Below are positions 44,410-56,500 of a stretch of 64,000 nt of DNA, in pieces. The stretch is from Lichina pygmaea (Eukaryota > Ascomycota > Lichinomycetes > Lichinales > Lichinaceae), in NCBI GenBank assembly GCA_963422465.1, contig OY730172.1:4402001-4466000 (forward strand), written 5' to 3'. The position numbers were made by a program, and so were the translations under genes. Under the pieces are notes generated by a model. It was not told the DNA's origin. It worked only from the letters and a program-made list of their open reading frames with translations, and made no database searches. Each line of letters begins with the position of its first letter. The first letter of the stretch is position 1.

Positions 44410-44925
44410 TGTTGTGGTCTGTACCGTACTGTCCTATCCGAGTATAGGATTAGGGCGAGAGGTGGAAGGCAGGTTGGTTCTCGCAGGAGAGGAGTGTCAA
44501 GGAGCGCGAAGGGGTTTGGTGGAATGTGGTGGTGGTGACACCTGATCAACAGCTTCGTACAAAGGATTGTATTGAAGTAGATCTAGTTGTCTGGATCACA
44601 ACATGAGTTGAAGATGATTGTTCCATAAGGGAACTATCGCCGGACTATATAGTGCTGGCCTGTCAAGACAATTGAGATTGTCTTGACAGTCTTGACATCA
44701 AGACAGGTGAGATTGTCTTGACAGTCCCACCATGTTATGCACCCTGTGTCAAGACTGGTGAGATTGTCTTGATGCTTCATGCATGCTGTGTTGAGACTCC
44801 TGTGTGTGTCTCGACAGTCACGTGACCCCTTGTTGGTCAGTCACTTGACTTCCATGGTGTCCTCTTGCCTGGCCTGCGGCCTGATTGCCTATAAATGAGT
44901 GGCTCCCATCCCCTGGGTTGTAACA
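44410..44925 (-). repeat. Left (3') LTR of A3
   Basis: 516 bp. The first 250 bp match the A1/A2 LTR. The rest has its own array of TGTCAAGACAAT / ATTGTCTTGACA inverted words in place of the GCTCTGCTCAC units. TATAAAT at about 44890-44896 on the plus strand. Confidence 0.9.
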
Positions 44926-44969
44926 CTACCCTCCTCTCCTTCATTCATTGTCCTGGTGAATTCTTGAGT

Positions 44970-45278
44970 ATGTCTGCAAAATCACATGCCTCTGCTTACT
45001 GAAACCAACTGGCAGCCCAGATCTGTGATCATAACTTTGTGTCACTTGCTCCGTGTGACTTCTGTGTTTTGAACCACAAGCCCTGCTTCCGAATGTCTGA
45101 CGACAACAATAAGTTGAAGTGTGCTGAATGCACTTGTCGTGGGAAGTCCTGTGTGTCACTTTCTTGGGAGTCGCTGAACATGACTCAGGATAACCTTCGC
45201 AAGAATTTGGCTGTTGATGAGGCCAAGTGGGATGCTCTTGTTGAGCAGCTTGCCGAGCTGCAGGCTCGTGTGTCCTGA
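44970..45278 (+). other. Antisense Cys-rich reading frame of A3
   Basis: Diverged version of the antisense frame of A1 and A2, broken in this copy. The conserved core is PCDFCVLNHKPCFRM and CAECTCRGKSCVSLSWESL. Its first ATG is 80 nt downstream of a plus-strand TATA box, although the LTR sequence carrying that box is unrelated to the one in A1 and A2. Confidence 0.55.
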
Positions 45279-48200
45279 AAGTGAAAGGTTCTTGAGAGTG
45301 CTGAGGGTTGAGCAAAGAAGAAGCTCCAGTGCCTTGTTGCTGAAATGGAGGCAGATAGTGAAGACTTGTTGGCGACAGTCATTGACATGTCCGCGCTGCA
45401 GGCCAAGCTGTTCAGTCCTGCTTCTGCCAGAACTGCTGCAGGAGGAGCTGGCAGTTTGCGAGGTTCCTGAGTGGCTCCCAGGTATTTTCCGAGTCTGGGT
45501 AGTTTTTCCACTTGACAAGATATCGCTGACCTTTTCTCTTCAGGATCTGTTTGGCCTTGAATTCCTGTTCTTCCTCTGGTTGGTAATGAAATGTTTCCTG
45601 CAAGGGTGTGCTCTGGTCAGCTAATTTGATCATTGAGATGTGAAAGTTTGGGTGTACCTGAGCGTCTCTCAGTAGTCGCAGTCTGACGTTGACTGGTCCG
45701 GTTTTTTCTTCAACTGAAAATAGTCTGACCTTGACATGGTCCAGTTTCTTTGTTCTTGGTTTCTTTGTTTTCCAATTTCTTGTGAGGAGGTAGACTTTAT
45801 CCCCCTTCTTTAGCTGAGGTGCCATTTTCGATTTCTTGTCCATTTGACATTGCATTCTTTCTGAGGTCTCTTGAAGGTAGTGCCTCATCATCGTGTGTGT
45901 TTGTCGTAGGAGCTTGTCGTGTTGGAGTGCTTTCTCCGTGTTTGGTGAAGCTCTGCTTGGCATCCCGATGTTTGCATGTTGTCCAAAATTGGCAAAAAAT
46001 AGCAATTCCTTTGTTGAGTCTGATCTGTGCTGGTTGATTGCCAGCTGTGCCACCGGTAATAACTGTACCCAATTGCTGTGAGTCTTGTTGATGTAATGCC
46101 ATAAGTAAGTCTCCAGGACTTGGTTCACTCACTCTGTCTGGCTGTCAGTTCGTGGGTGATAGGCTGTAGACATTTTGGGTTTTGTTCCCATGGCTGCACT
46201 GATTGTCTTCCAGTAGTTGGATGTGAAGAGTTTGTCTCTGTCTGTAATGATTGTGATCGGAACTCTGTGGTCTCTGACTAATCTGTCCAGTAAGAGGTGT
46301 CCTAACTGTTCTGTTGTGTGGGTCTCCTTGAATGGTACTGCTATTAGATATTTTGTGAATCTGTCCACTATCACTATAATCAAGTTGTAGGTGATTCCTG
46401 TGACTGGGTCTTTGGACTTGGGTAGCTTTGTGATGAAGTCCATTGACACGTCTTCCCACAGACCTCTCGGTATCGTGTTCAGATGTCTTTCTCTGTATGG
46501 CTTATGTCTTCCATGTTTGTTTTTCTGGCATAGTAGACACTTGCTGATGTAGTTTGTGACATGTTGTCAGAGGTTAATGACATTGTTCCCTGCCTGTTGG
46601 ATAAGGTCTGTGGTCTTGGAGATTCCTGGGTGACCATGTGCTGGATTATCATGGTAGTTCCTTATTAGTTCTTCAGTGTCTTCTGCCGTGAGCTTGTTGA
46701 TCTGTGGTTGAGGCACCAGGTTTCCTTGCTGGTCCTGCTGTAAGATTGTTCCTTGGCGTTCATCATCTTCCATGTGGTCTTTTCATCAGCTTAGTGCGTC
46801 TGCTCTCCTATTGTCTTGTCCAGGGGTGTACAAGATCTTGAACTTGTGTTGCCCTAGGAGTTCAGCCTATCTGACTTGCTGTCTGTTCAGCTTCTTGGTT
46901 GTCGTGAACGTTGTCAGATTCTTGTGGTCTGTGAGAATGGTGAGTTCAGAACTGCTTTCCACGTACACTCTCCAGTGTTCAAGTGTGTTGACGACTGCCA
47001 GTAGCTCTTTATTGTGGATATCATAGTTTTGTTCTGCTTGTGTCATTTTTCGTGAGTAGTAGGCAACTGGGTGCCACTTGCCGTCTGCCTGTTGGCATAG
47101 ACATGCTCCCACTGCCTGATCTGAAGTGTCTGTCTTGATTTGTGTCGGTTGGCCTGTCTTGAAGTTGAGGAGAACTGGTTTCTTGGCGCAAGCGTCCTTG
47201 AGCTGTTGGAATACTTTTTGTTGTCTCTCCGTCCACCAGTACTCCACGTCCTTCTTCGTGAGTTCTGTCAGTGGTGTTGCCATCTAAGAGTAGTTCTTGA
47301 TGAACTGTCAGTTGAAGTTGGCAAATCCTAGGAAGGCTTGTACTTCCTTAACTGATGTCAGTGTTGGCCATTGCTGAATCACTTTGATTTTCTCAGGGTC
47401 AATCTTGATCTCTTCGATCCCTATGATGTATCTGAGGAATTCAACTTCTGGTTTGTTGAACTTGCATTTCTTCAGGTTGAGCTTGAGCCCTGCCTCTTGT
47501 AGGCATCATAGAACATCCTTCACATGTTTGGTATGTTCTTGTTGTGTGTTCGAGTAGACAAGAATGTCATCCAGGTAGGCGATAGCTGTTTGGTCCAGGT
47601 GTGCTCTGATGATGTTGTTGATCAATGCTTGACATGTTGCTGGTGTGTTTGTGAGTCCAAATGGCATAACCAGATACTTGTAGTGTCTGTATCAGGTTCT
47701 GAAGGCTGTCTTCCATTCTTCTCCTTCTTTCATGTGTATCAGGTTGTACACTCCTTTCAAGTCCAGCTTGGTAAAGATTGTAGCTTGGCTGATCCTGTCT
47801 CGCAATTCGTTCACATTTGGCAACAGATATCAGTTCTTGATGGTAATGTTGTTGAGTTTCCTGTAATCCACACAAAGTCGAAGACTTCTGTCTTTCTTTG
47901 GTGCAAATAGTATTGGGTATCCTGCTGGCGATTGAGATTCTTGAATGAAACTCTTTTTCAGGTTTTCCTCCAGGTACTCGCAAAGTACTTGGAGCTCTTT
48001 CTCTGATAACTGGTAAATTGGTCCAAATCCTGGCTCCATTCCTGGTTGCAACTTGATCTCATGATCCCAAGGTTGGTGCTTAGGCAACACTGCTGTTGTT
48101 GTCTCTTTCTGAAAGAGGTTATCATACCCAGGTCAGTACTCTTCAGGGATCTCCAGAGGGTTAACAACTTCCTCTCTCTTCATCTCTGACTGTTTGGCCA

Positions 48201-50267
48201 CCTGGTTCTGGAGTGTGCCTGTCAAGGCAGACCTCTTCTCTTGAGAGTTGTCCTTTCTGTCAGTGAGGTTCCACTGAGGACTCCTTCCCTCATCTGTCCA
48301 CACCTTCTGCGGTGGGTAACAGGTCTGAGCTGTGTTGTTAGTGCAGTTCCTAAACGTGAGTACTCCTGTTCTCCAGTTAACAACTGGGTTGTGCTTCTTT
48401 AGCCAAGGCATCCCCAAATAGATATCCTGAGTGGCCAACTTGACAATATCAAGGTGGATCCTTTCAGCATGGTGTCCGGTAACCATTTCCATTGGCTGCG
48501 TCTCATGGCAGACTAGCTCTGTCTGTCTATTTGCCATCGCGAGCTGATAGGGCTGCTGCTTGCGTCTCCTTCCAGTGCTGAGGGTGTCGTAAAGTTGTCT
48601 TGAAATGTAGTTTCCACTGGCTCCAGAGTCAACAAGTGTGTATGTCTGTACTGGCGTGTTGGCATGTAGTGACACAGGCAATCGCAGGTGCTTTGTGTTG
48701 CTAGGGGTCATGTTGTTGAGCTCCCGATGTCACCCCTTGACAAGGGAGTTCAGTCTTTTCCTGATTGAAGTGTCTTTCCACTGACTGGGCAATAGGTCCA
48801 GCTATTCCCATCAGTCCTGAGGAATCTGTTCATGAATTTGTCTTGCTGATGCTTGTCACATCCAGGCTTGAGGCAGTACTGCCAATTGTTGACGTAGCAG
48901 TTGTGGTTGTTGCCTTGCTGTAGGAACATGAGGTGTTTGTGCCAATCATGTGTGTGCCCGGGGAATGCAGTGTGTTGGTGTTTGTCCCAAAGATGGATCT
49001 CACACACATCCTTCTCGCAGTTGACCCAATGCTTGTGGCAGGTGGCGTGGTAGGGTGAATGTCCTCCGTACCTTCGTAGTTGTTTGTGGTAGGTGCAGTA
49101 GTGCTTTGTGCAAAACCTCCACTGTAGTTCACCGTGCTGTAGATTTCGTGGGTCCATGCTGTAAGCATAGCTTCCTTGTGGTATTTCTTCTTTGATAGAC
49201 GCGGGTTTGTCTCAGTCCCCATCAGAGGTGGTTAAGGGCTCCTGTCCCTTGTCCTGACCTGTCAGTTCTGGTAGGTCCTTGCCTCCTGATGTTGCCAGTT
49301 GGTGGGCTGCTTCCAATGTCTGATTGTAGTTATCCCATTGTTCAAGGGATAGCTGAGCCTCTCCTGGTGGGTCCTCTGGCTTGATGACATTCCAGTCTCT
49401 GTCAAGTGTATTAAGTTGCTGTCGGTGCACCTTGTTCTTTGAACAACAGTCTTTCGCCATGTGGCCTAGCTTGCCACAGGCATAGCACTTCAGTGCTTTC
49501 CTCTTTTTGTTGTTCCTTCCCTTTGTGAACCTTCCCTTGTGGTGGACTGCATCCAGTTCCATGGGTGCATAGCCATATGGATCATGTGGCGGTGCCTTGT
49601 TAGGCGGCTTGTAGTGGTTGCTCACATGCCATGCGGGGTGGCTGTATCCTCTGTCGTGGTGTTTCTCCATCACTCGCTCAAATAGTTTGTCATCACTGTT
49701 GATTGCTTGTGTGATGAGTTCGTCCAGTGTGTTGACCACTCATCTATCGAAGGTGATTTCATCCTTCATGTTTTCCTTGAGTCCACGTCAGTATATGACC
49801 ATCAGGGTGTTGTTGTCCCAGTCAGTCAGTACTGAGTATTGTTTGAACTGCGTGGTGTACTCTGCGGCTGAGCGTTGTTGTTTGATGTGCTGGATTATTC
49901 GTATAGCCACTTTGTCTTTGTTAGATAGTCCAAGAATCCTTTTGATCTTGTCCTTGAATCGTGTCTATTTTGTCATCCATTCTGTTGTGCTGTCGTGGTC
50001 TCTGTTTCCTGAGAGATGTTTGTTGATGTAGAGCTTGATCCATCAATAAGTATTGCCTCTCATGTAAGTGGTTGCAAAGAGGGGCCACTTTTCCTTAGGC
50101 AGCTTTGTCTCTGGTTGGAATTGAAAGTAGACTTGGAGTTGCATGAGCCAGTCATCAACCTTGTTTCTTTTGCTGTAGAACAGGTCTGGCTTGGCGACAC
50201 TAATCTTTCCATCTGGGAAGTTGGGGTTGGTTGCTCCTGAGGTACTCATCCTTGAGGGTCTTCAAAG

Positions 50268-50783
50268 TGTTGCGGTCTGTACTGTACTGTCCTATCCGAG
50301 TATAGGATTAGGGCGAGAGGTGGAAGGCAGGTTGGTTCTCGCAGGAGAGGAGTGTCAAGGAGTGCGAAGGGGTTTGGTGGAACATGGTGGTGGTGACACC
50401 TGATCAACAGCTTTGTACAAAGGATTGTATTGAAGTAGATCTAGTTGTCTGGATCACAACATAAGTTGAAGATGATCATTCCATAAGGGAACTATCGCCA
50501 GACTATATAGTGCTGGCCTGTCAAGACAATCAAGATTGTCTTGACAGTCTTGACATCAAGACAGGTGAGATTGTCTCAACAGTCCCACCATGTTATGCAC
50601 CCTGCGTCAAGACTGGTGAGATTGTCTTGATGCTTCATGCATGCCGTGTCGAGACTTCCGTGTGTGTCTCGACAGTCACGTGACCCCTTGTTGGTCGGTC
50701 ACTTGACTTCCATGGTGTCCTCTTGCCTGGCCCACAGTCTGATTGCCTATAAATAAGTGGCTCCCATCCCCTGGGTCGTAACA
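50268..50783 (-). repeat. Right (5') LTR of A3
   Basis: 516 bp, same length and structure as the left LTR, including the TGTCAAGACAAT array. Confidence 0.9.
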
Positions 50784-50788
50784 GGGTG

Positions 50789-51235
50789 GTGAAGATTTGA
50801 GTCTGTGAGAAGAATATGTTGTCCTTGTTCTTGTAAAGTATTTTGGAGTAAACAGAGAAGAGCTTCTGATGCCTCTGTGTAGTTTTCTTGACTTGATGGG
50901 GTGAAGTAGAGATTATGTACCCAAAGAGAAGTAGAAGAGTTTTCCAAGTAGATTTCAAGAGAAACAAAGTCTTTATTCCAGAAGGTAGGATGAAGAGAAG
51001 AGAGTTTCAGATTTTTATTAATAAGAAAAAGTGTTCTGCCAATCTCTGAACAGTAGAGAGGAAGAAAGGAAGAGAAAACAGTTGAAGTGCTTGTTTCTAG
51101 GTGAGGGTTTTTCCAGGGCTCTTGAAGTGCAATAATGTCCACCTCTTGGAGAGCTGAGGTTGCTAGCAGTAGCTCTTGGACTGATTGGCTTTTTTGCACA
51201 TTATACTGGAGAAGTGTCAGCTTTGTGTCTTTCAT
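50789..51235 (-). CDS. LINE3 ORF2, N-terminal endonuclease part
   Basis: Start of ORF2, MKDTKLTLLQYNVQKSQ, followed by VDIIALQEPWKNP, the glutamate block of APE-type LINE endonucleases, and HILLTDSNLHHP near the A3 insertion. The start codon overlaps the ORF1 stop as ATGA (51232-51235), which suggests stop-and-restart translation. ORF2 continues left of A3. Confidence 0.85.
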
Positions 51236-52623
51236 GCAGACATCTCAGCATCAAAGATCTTGAAGCAGTTAGCTGGTAGCTTTCCTCCAGAGTTGGCTGA
51301 TCTTGAAGAAAGAATTTGCACTTCTGGGAGTGCACCTCTGAGTCTCTCTGAGCTTCTGCTTGGCTCAGCTGTTTTACGTTTTTTCCCCCCTGGTAGAGAC
51401 TGAGAGAGAGGGAAAGACATAACTGGGGAGGGTTGTAGAGCTGGAACAGAGGTAGCTGTTGGGATCTCATATTTTCCTGGGCGTGTGTTCCATGCTTCTC
51501 TTGCCTTCTTGGCTGCTTCCTGGCGTACTGGACAGACACTGGCCCAGGCTGGGTGAGCTCCTCTGCAGTTGCAGCATTTTGGCTTGAGAAGCTGTTCAGG
51601 AACTTGGCAGACTCTCCTTTCATGCTGGCCTCCACAGGCACCACACACAGCTTTGTTCTTGCAGAAGTGTGCTTGGTGCCTATAGCCAAAGCACTTGAAA
51701 CATTGTGCAATAACTGTGTCTGCCAGAAAAGGTTCTGCTTCATGCATCCTGTGCCCCAGCACTAGCCCACTCTCAATCAAAAGATTGGCTTGTTCAGGGG
51801 TAGCCAGATCCAGGTGGAGAGAGGTAACTGGCTTCTTTTGAGCTATAGCCTTCTTAGACCAGTAGACTCTCAGGATGGTGATTTGCTTGCTCAGAGATGG
51901 GTTGCTGTTCTGGATTATCTGGCGGGTTTTCTCCAGGTCTTCAGGTTGGATATCTTCTGTTCTGACTCCATGGATCAGAACTGGAAATCTCTTGGGCTGG
52001 ATGGTTGCTTCCTTTGTGAAGATAGCTGATACCCAGGCAGGGTTTTTCTCTAGGAAGACTTTAGTCTCTTGGCTTTCTGTGTTAATAAGGATATCCCCTG
52101 AAGGAAGTTTCCTTACTGCTCTGACCTGCTTGTTGTAGGGGCTGGGTAGTCTGTCTTGAAGAGCCTGGAAAAGCTGGATGTGAGTTCTATTAGCCATGTC
52201 TGGTGGCTGGATACCAGGATGTACAAGAACTTCTTTGAGAATTCTTGCAGGTAGAGGGATTTGTGCTGGAATAGATTTTTGGACAGCCTGGGCATATGAT
52301 GGCTTGGCTTCTTGTTTGTCCAGCCGCTTGTTGATATTCTCCAGCTCCTGGAAGATTCTGTTGGTGAGGCCAGTGGAGCTAGACTGGGCTTCTGTAGGGA
52401 AGGAGTTCTTTTTGATATTTTCCCCGCTTTTCAGAATAGATTCTGGGACTGGTTGAGTTTTGATCCAGGAGTCTACTAGTTTGTAGTCACTCTGGGGAGC
52501 TGGTTGGGGGGTAGGAGAGCTGGACTGGGTGCTAGCCAGACTGGGAGCTGGTTGGGAGAGTATAGCTGGTGTAGCTCTGGTGTTACTTTCTGAAAAGGTG
52601 GGTTTTTTCTTCTTGGGAGCCAT
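51232..52623 (-). CDS. LINE3 ORF1, gag-like RNA-binding protein
   Basis: An intact frame of 463 residues beginning MAPKKKKPTFSES. The N-terminal 130 residues are Ser/Pro/Gln-rich, followed by a conserved domain including GDILINTESQETKVFLEK and FPVLIHGVRTEDI. Near residues 290-350 there are three zinc-knuckle-like motifs: CFKCFGYRHQAHFC, CGACGGQHERRVC and CCNCRGAHPAWASVC. This arrangement is typical of ORF1 in fungal Tad-clade and insect I/Jockey LINEs, where it binds element RNA. Confidence 0.9.
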   Translation of the reverse strand: MAPKKKKPTFSESNTRATPAILSQPAPSLASTQSSSPTPQPAPQSDYKLVDSWIKTQPVPESILKSGENIKKNSFPTEAQSSSTGLTNRIFQELENINKRLDKQEAKPSYAQAVQKSIPAQIPLPARILKEVLVHPGIQPPDMANRTHIQLFQALQDRLPSPYNKQVRAVRKLPSGDILINTESQETKVFLEKNPAWVSAIFTKEATIQPKRFPVLIHGVRTEDIQPEDLEKTRQIIQNSNPSLSKQITILRVYWSKKAIAQKKPVTSLHLDLATPEQANLLIESGLVLGHRMHEAEPFLADTVIAQCFKCFGYRHQAHFCKNKAVCGACGGQHERRVCQVPEQLLKPKCCNCRGAHPAWASVCPVRQEAAKKAREAWNTRPGKYEIPTATSVPALQPSPVMSFPLSQSLPGGKKRKTAEPSRSSERLRGALPEVQILSSRSANSGGKLPANCFKIFDAEMSA

Positions 52624-53120
52624 GTTAGAGATTGTTTGGCACTGGTTGGGTGTTTCCTGTCTGCAGAGTACTGCCAGAAAGAAGAGTCACCTGGTTTCCC
52701 AGCAGTAATAATCTAGTCCTGGGACCAATCCCCAAGACTAGACTTTCCTGGGCAGCTTTTTCCAACTAAGCTCTGGGCAAAGCTAGAAGTATTAACCTAG
52801 ACTAGGGACCAGACCCCCTATCTAGACTTTCCTTGAGCCAAAGACTCTGCTAGCTCCAGAGTCAGTCAGACTCTAACTATTCCTCTTATCCTGAGACTCT
52901 CTCTCTGGTTGTGGGTAGATTGCTGGTTGTTGAAGAAGATCGTGGATTCAAGATCACAACTTTTGACAAACAGGTCTGATTCTCAAAGGTGATGGGTTTT
53001 CACCTTAAGGTTTGGGTGGTTTCAGAGAGGAACTCGGCTGTTTTCCAGAACATATGACAAATTGTGGCGTTTGTCAAAATTGATGGTCCTTGAAGAACGT
53101 GGTTCTGGGAAGAGTTTTTG
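52624..53120 (-). other. LINE3 5' UTR
   Basis: About 500 bp upstream of ORF1, ending at the target duplication. It starts CAAAAACTCTTCCC on the minus strand. Such regions usually hold an internal promoter; I see no named motif and no ribozyme fold. Confidence 0.6.
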
Positions 53121-53130
53121 GGCAGGATTA

Positions 53131-53234
53131 GGAGTGACCTACTAAGAAGAGCTATAGCAAGACTATAGCAGAGACTATTGCAATGTCAGGATGATGTTGG
53201 AGGGGGGAGATGACAGTGTCACAAGTGACCAAGC
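53131..53234. other. Host fragment between LINE3 and B1
   Basis: About 100 bp of sequence outside the LINE3 target duplication. It is the rightmost identifiable piece of the pre-insertion locus. No gene. Confidence 0.45.
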
Positions 53235-53510
53235 TGTCACGGTTCTGGTCCTGTTGTATATCTGGCACAAGTCACACACCTTGCCGGGAAGTTCCATCTG
53301 CACTGTTGCCTGTTTGCTCCGCTGTTGCCTGATCCCCTGCCTATAAGAACTTCTTCTGCTCCCCCAGCTTCTTCTCTTCTTTTCTCTTTTTTTCTTCCTT
53401 CCTTGTCTTTCATCTTGTACATCAATCCAAGTCTCAAGTCTCAAGCCAAGTCAGGTCAAGGTTACCAAATCAGTTAGGCTTGAGTTCTGCTCTGCTATTG
53501 CCTTGTCACA
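53235..53510 (+). repeat. Left (5') LTR of B1
   Basis: 276 bp, TG...CA, containing CTATAAGAACTTC (TATA-like) at about 53340 and a pyrimidine-rich tract. Confidence 0.85.
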
Positions 53511-56500
53511 CTATGAAAGACCTACCCAACCATAACACACTTCACCAAGCCATGTTCACATCCTTGTTATGTCTCAACAACCAGACCAAGCCATGCCAGT
53601 TGCTGGAAATGACAAGTTCCTTCGCAACATGTTTGCAGAGTTCATGTGAATTCAAGCTACTAACACCACTCCCAAGTCCAAGTCTGAACACACTGCTGAT
53701 CTAGAGATCTTCAGTGGCGATAGTGGAAACACAGAAATCACGCATGAGAAGCTTGAGAGCTTCATCACGTCACTGTCACTCAAGATGACACTCAACACTG
53801 ACTGGTACCCCACGGAAGTATTGTGGATTACGTACGTCTTTTCATGCACAACTGGCACTGCGCAGTCCTACATCTCAGCTAAGATCACAGCTGGCCAGTA
53901 CATTGACTGGCATAACATCATCCAAGATCTCCAGAACACCTTCTCCAACCCAGACCCAGAGTTCCTAGCTCAGAGGAAGCTTATCATCTTGTGTCAGGCC
54001 AACCATTCCTTTGCCAAGTTCTTCACAGAGTTCAATCAGTATGCTCCACGCACAGGCTTCAACAACAAGGCCTTGAAGTGCCATCTTCAATGTGCTGTCT
54101 CTGAAGAGCTTGCCAAGCAGCTTGTCAATATCAACCTCAAGGACATCAGCTATCAGAAGCTTGTTGAGGAATGCCAGCTGCAGGACAACCAGTTGCGTGC
54201 CACTTCTGCCAACTCTTGCCATCCATGTCAAGCACCTCCCACCCAAGCCTCAGTTCCACAGTCAGGAGCTTCAGTTCTGTGTCCAGGGTTCATCAAGCCA
54301 GCCTTCATGCCACAGCCACCAAGTCCTACTATGGATCTCAGCCGCTCTAAGCTGATGCCAGAAGAGCAAGAACATCACTGAAGCAAAGGCCTCTGCTTCT
54401 ACTGTGGGAACCAAGGTCATGTCTTAACCTTCTGTCCAGTGAAAAGTATACCTGTTGTTACCACCACCACAACCACCACCAAGTCTGCCACTGTTGAGAC
54501 TACTCCAGAGTCAGAAAACAAGTAGTCCTTGGTCATCGTCACACCCAAGGACATGAAAAAGATCTCCATGTTGGCTATCTATCTCCAGACCAGCAGTTAG
54601 ACAGTAAGTGCTTGTTTCTTCCTTGTATCCTAGATGGGAAATTCAAGTGTAATACTCTTATTGACTCTGGCTGTTCAGTATTTGGCTGTATTGGTGCTTC
54701 CTTTGCGTAATCTCTTCACCAAGAACCTCTTCCCTACCCACACACATTGTGATTGTTCGATGGCAAGATGTCACAAACCACACATCTTGCCAAGACAATC
54801 ATGACCACAGCACATGGCGTGCACCAGGAAGAAGTTGCTCTCTTTGTGTCTCCTGGTCTTCACTATGATGTGATTCTGGGGATGCCATAGCTCCAGAAGC
54901 ACAGGCCACACATTGATTGGACAAACACCTCAATCATGTTCAAGTCAGATCACTGCCGATCCACATGCCTCAAGTCAAACAATGGCTATCCAATCTCTTT
55001 GGATCTTGAAGCCAAGACATCTGCTGGAAAGCCTCAGAATCCCAAGCCTCTTTCTACCACGCCAATCCCCATCAATGCTGCCACATTTTCTCTCCTTGCT
55101 GCCAAGCCAGATCACCAGGTGTTCAGTGTTTCTCTGAGAGACATTGAGCAGGTGTTGAAGCCAAAGAAGTGTGTGGATCCTGCCACACTTCTCCCTGCTC
55201 AGTACCACAAGTTCCTGGACATCTTCAGCAAGGATGACGCTGACAAGCTTCCTCCTCTACACCCAGGAGTTGACCACGAGATCAAGATGGAACCAGGAAC
55301 CCAGGCACCCTCTGGACCTCTGTACAGCATAAGCAGAGAAGAACTTGAAGTTCTCAAGAAGTACCTGACAGAGAACCTGAACAAGGGCTTTATTCAAGTA
55401 TCTTCATCACCTGCTGCTACACCAGTCCTTTTTGTCAAGAAGCCAGGAGGTGGATTGTGTTTCTGTGTAGACTACAGAGTACTCAACACCATGACTATCA
55501 AGAACTGTTACCCCCTGCCACTGATCCAGGAGATGTTGGACCAGCTTTGCAAAGCTGTGTGGTACACCAAGCTTGACATTGTTGGTGCCTTCAACTGTAT
55601 CCAGATGAAGGAAGGTGAAGAATAGAAGACTGCGTTCCGCACACACTCAGGCCTCTACAAATACCTTGTCATACTCTTTGGTCTTACCAATACTCCAAGC
55701 ATGTTCCAGAACTACATCAATGATGTTTTGGGATCTGACATCCTTGATGTCTTTGGCACTGCCTATGTGGATAACATCTTTGTCTACAGTCAGACACTCA
55801 AGAAACACTGGAAGCACGTCAAGCTTGTTCTCAGTTGACTACAAGATGTAAGCCTGCAAGTTAACATCTCCAAGTGCGACTTTGAAGTACATCAAGTCAA
55901 GTACCTTGGCCTCATCATTCAGTCTGCCACTGAAGACAGCTGACCTGGATCTGTGAGTATGGACTCAGCCAAGACTGACACCATCAAGGAGTGGAAGCCT
56001 CCTACCAGTCTCAAGGAAGTACAGAGCTTCATTGCCTTTGTAAACTTCTACCACCAGTTCATCGAAGACTTTGCCAAGCTTGTATCCCCACTCACAGCTC
56101 TGACCAAGAAGCATGTTACCTTCAAGTGGGAAACCCCAGAGCAGCACTTGTTTGAAAGTATCAAGAAGGTGTTCAGCACTGCACCCATCCTGCAGTACTT
56201 TGATCCAGAGAAGGAGTGTGTTGTTGAGACTAACACTTCTGACTATGTCTCTGGTACTGTCCTGTCACAGCCAGACCATGAAGGAGTTCTACACCCTGTT
56301 ACCTTCTTGTCATGCCACCACCTGCTGGCAGAATGCAACTACAAGATCTACAACAAAGAGTTGCTGGCAATTGTCTGTACCTTTGAAGAATAGCGAGCAG
56401 AGCTTGAAGGATCTCCAGAACCTGTCAAGGTGATCTCTGATCATAAGAACTTGGAGTACTTCATGTTATCAAAGTGCCTTTCCTGCTGTCAAGTCTGTTA

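Larger units (their letters stand above)
44410..50783 (-). mobile_element. Element A3: Ty3/gypsy chromovirus-type LTR retrotransposon (fossil), LTR variant, in LINE3
   Basis: Target duplication GGGTG at 44405-44409 and 50784-50788. Two LTRs of 516 bp each. The element shares its internal region with A1 and A2, but about half of each LTR is a different sequence. Parts on the minus strand: gag start 50043-50249, CCHC knuckle within 49425-49480, protease near 48600-48640, reverse transcriptase about 47400-48090, RNase H 46870-47280, integrase 46130-46700, and a chromodomain with a good fit to the family (RYLVKWKNYPDSENTWEP) about 45440-45530. LTRs differ by a few percent by eye. It looks broken, with multiple breaks. 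Confidence 0.92.
41437..53120 (-). mobile_element. LINE3: complete Tad/I-type non-LTR retrotransposon, split by element A3
   Basis: Flanked by a 10-bp target duplication (GGCAGGATTA) at 41427-41436 and 53121-53130. Excluding A3 and one copy of its target duplication, it is about 5.3 kb. On the minus strand: 5' UTR about 52624-53120, ORF1 51232-52623, ORF2 from 51235 to 41614 with A3 in its endonuclease region, 3' UTR, and a 3' tail of AAATAAA-type repeats at 41437-41460. ORF1 and ORF2 overlap by ATGA. It starts CAAAAACTC and has no ribozyme, so the module in LINE1 and LINE2 is not the normal 5' end of this family. Confidence 0.9.

Noticed and set aside
52624-53120. Ribozyme at the 5' end of the complete LINE3
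   Set aside because: The end starts CAAAAACTC, with no G-starting P1 and no CTAA strand in a suitable position.
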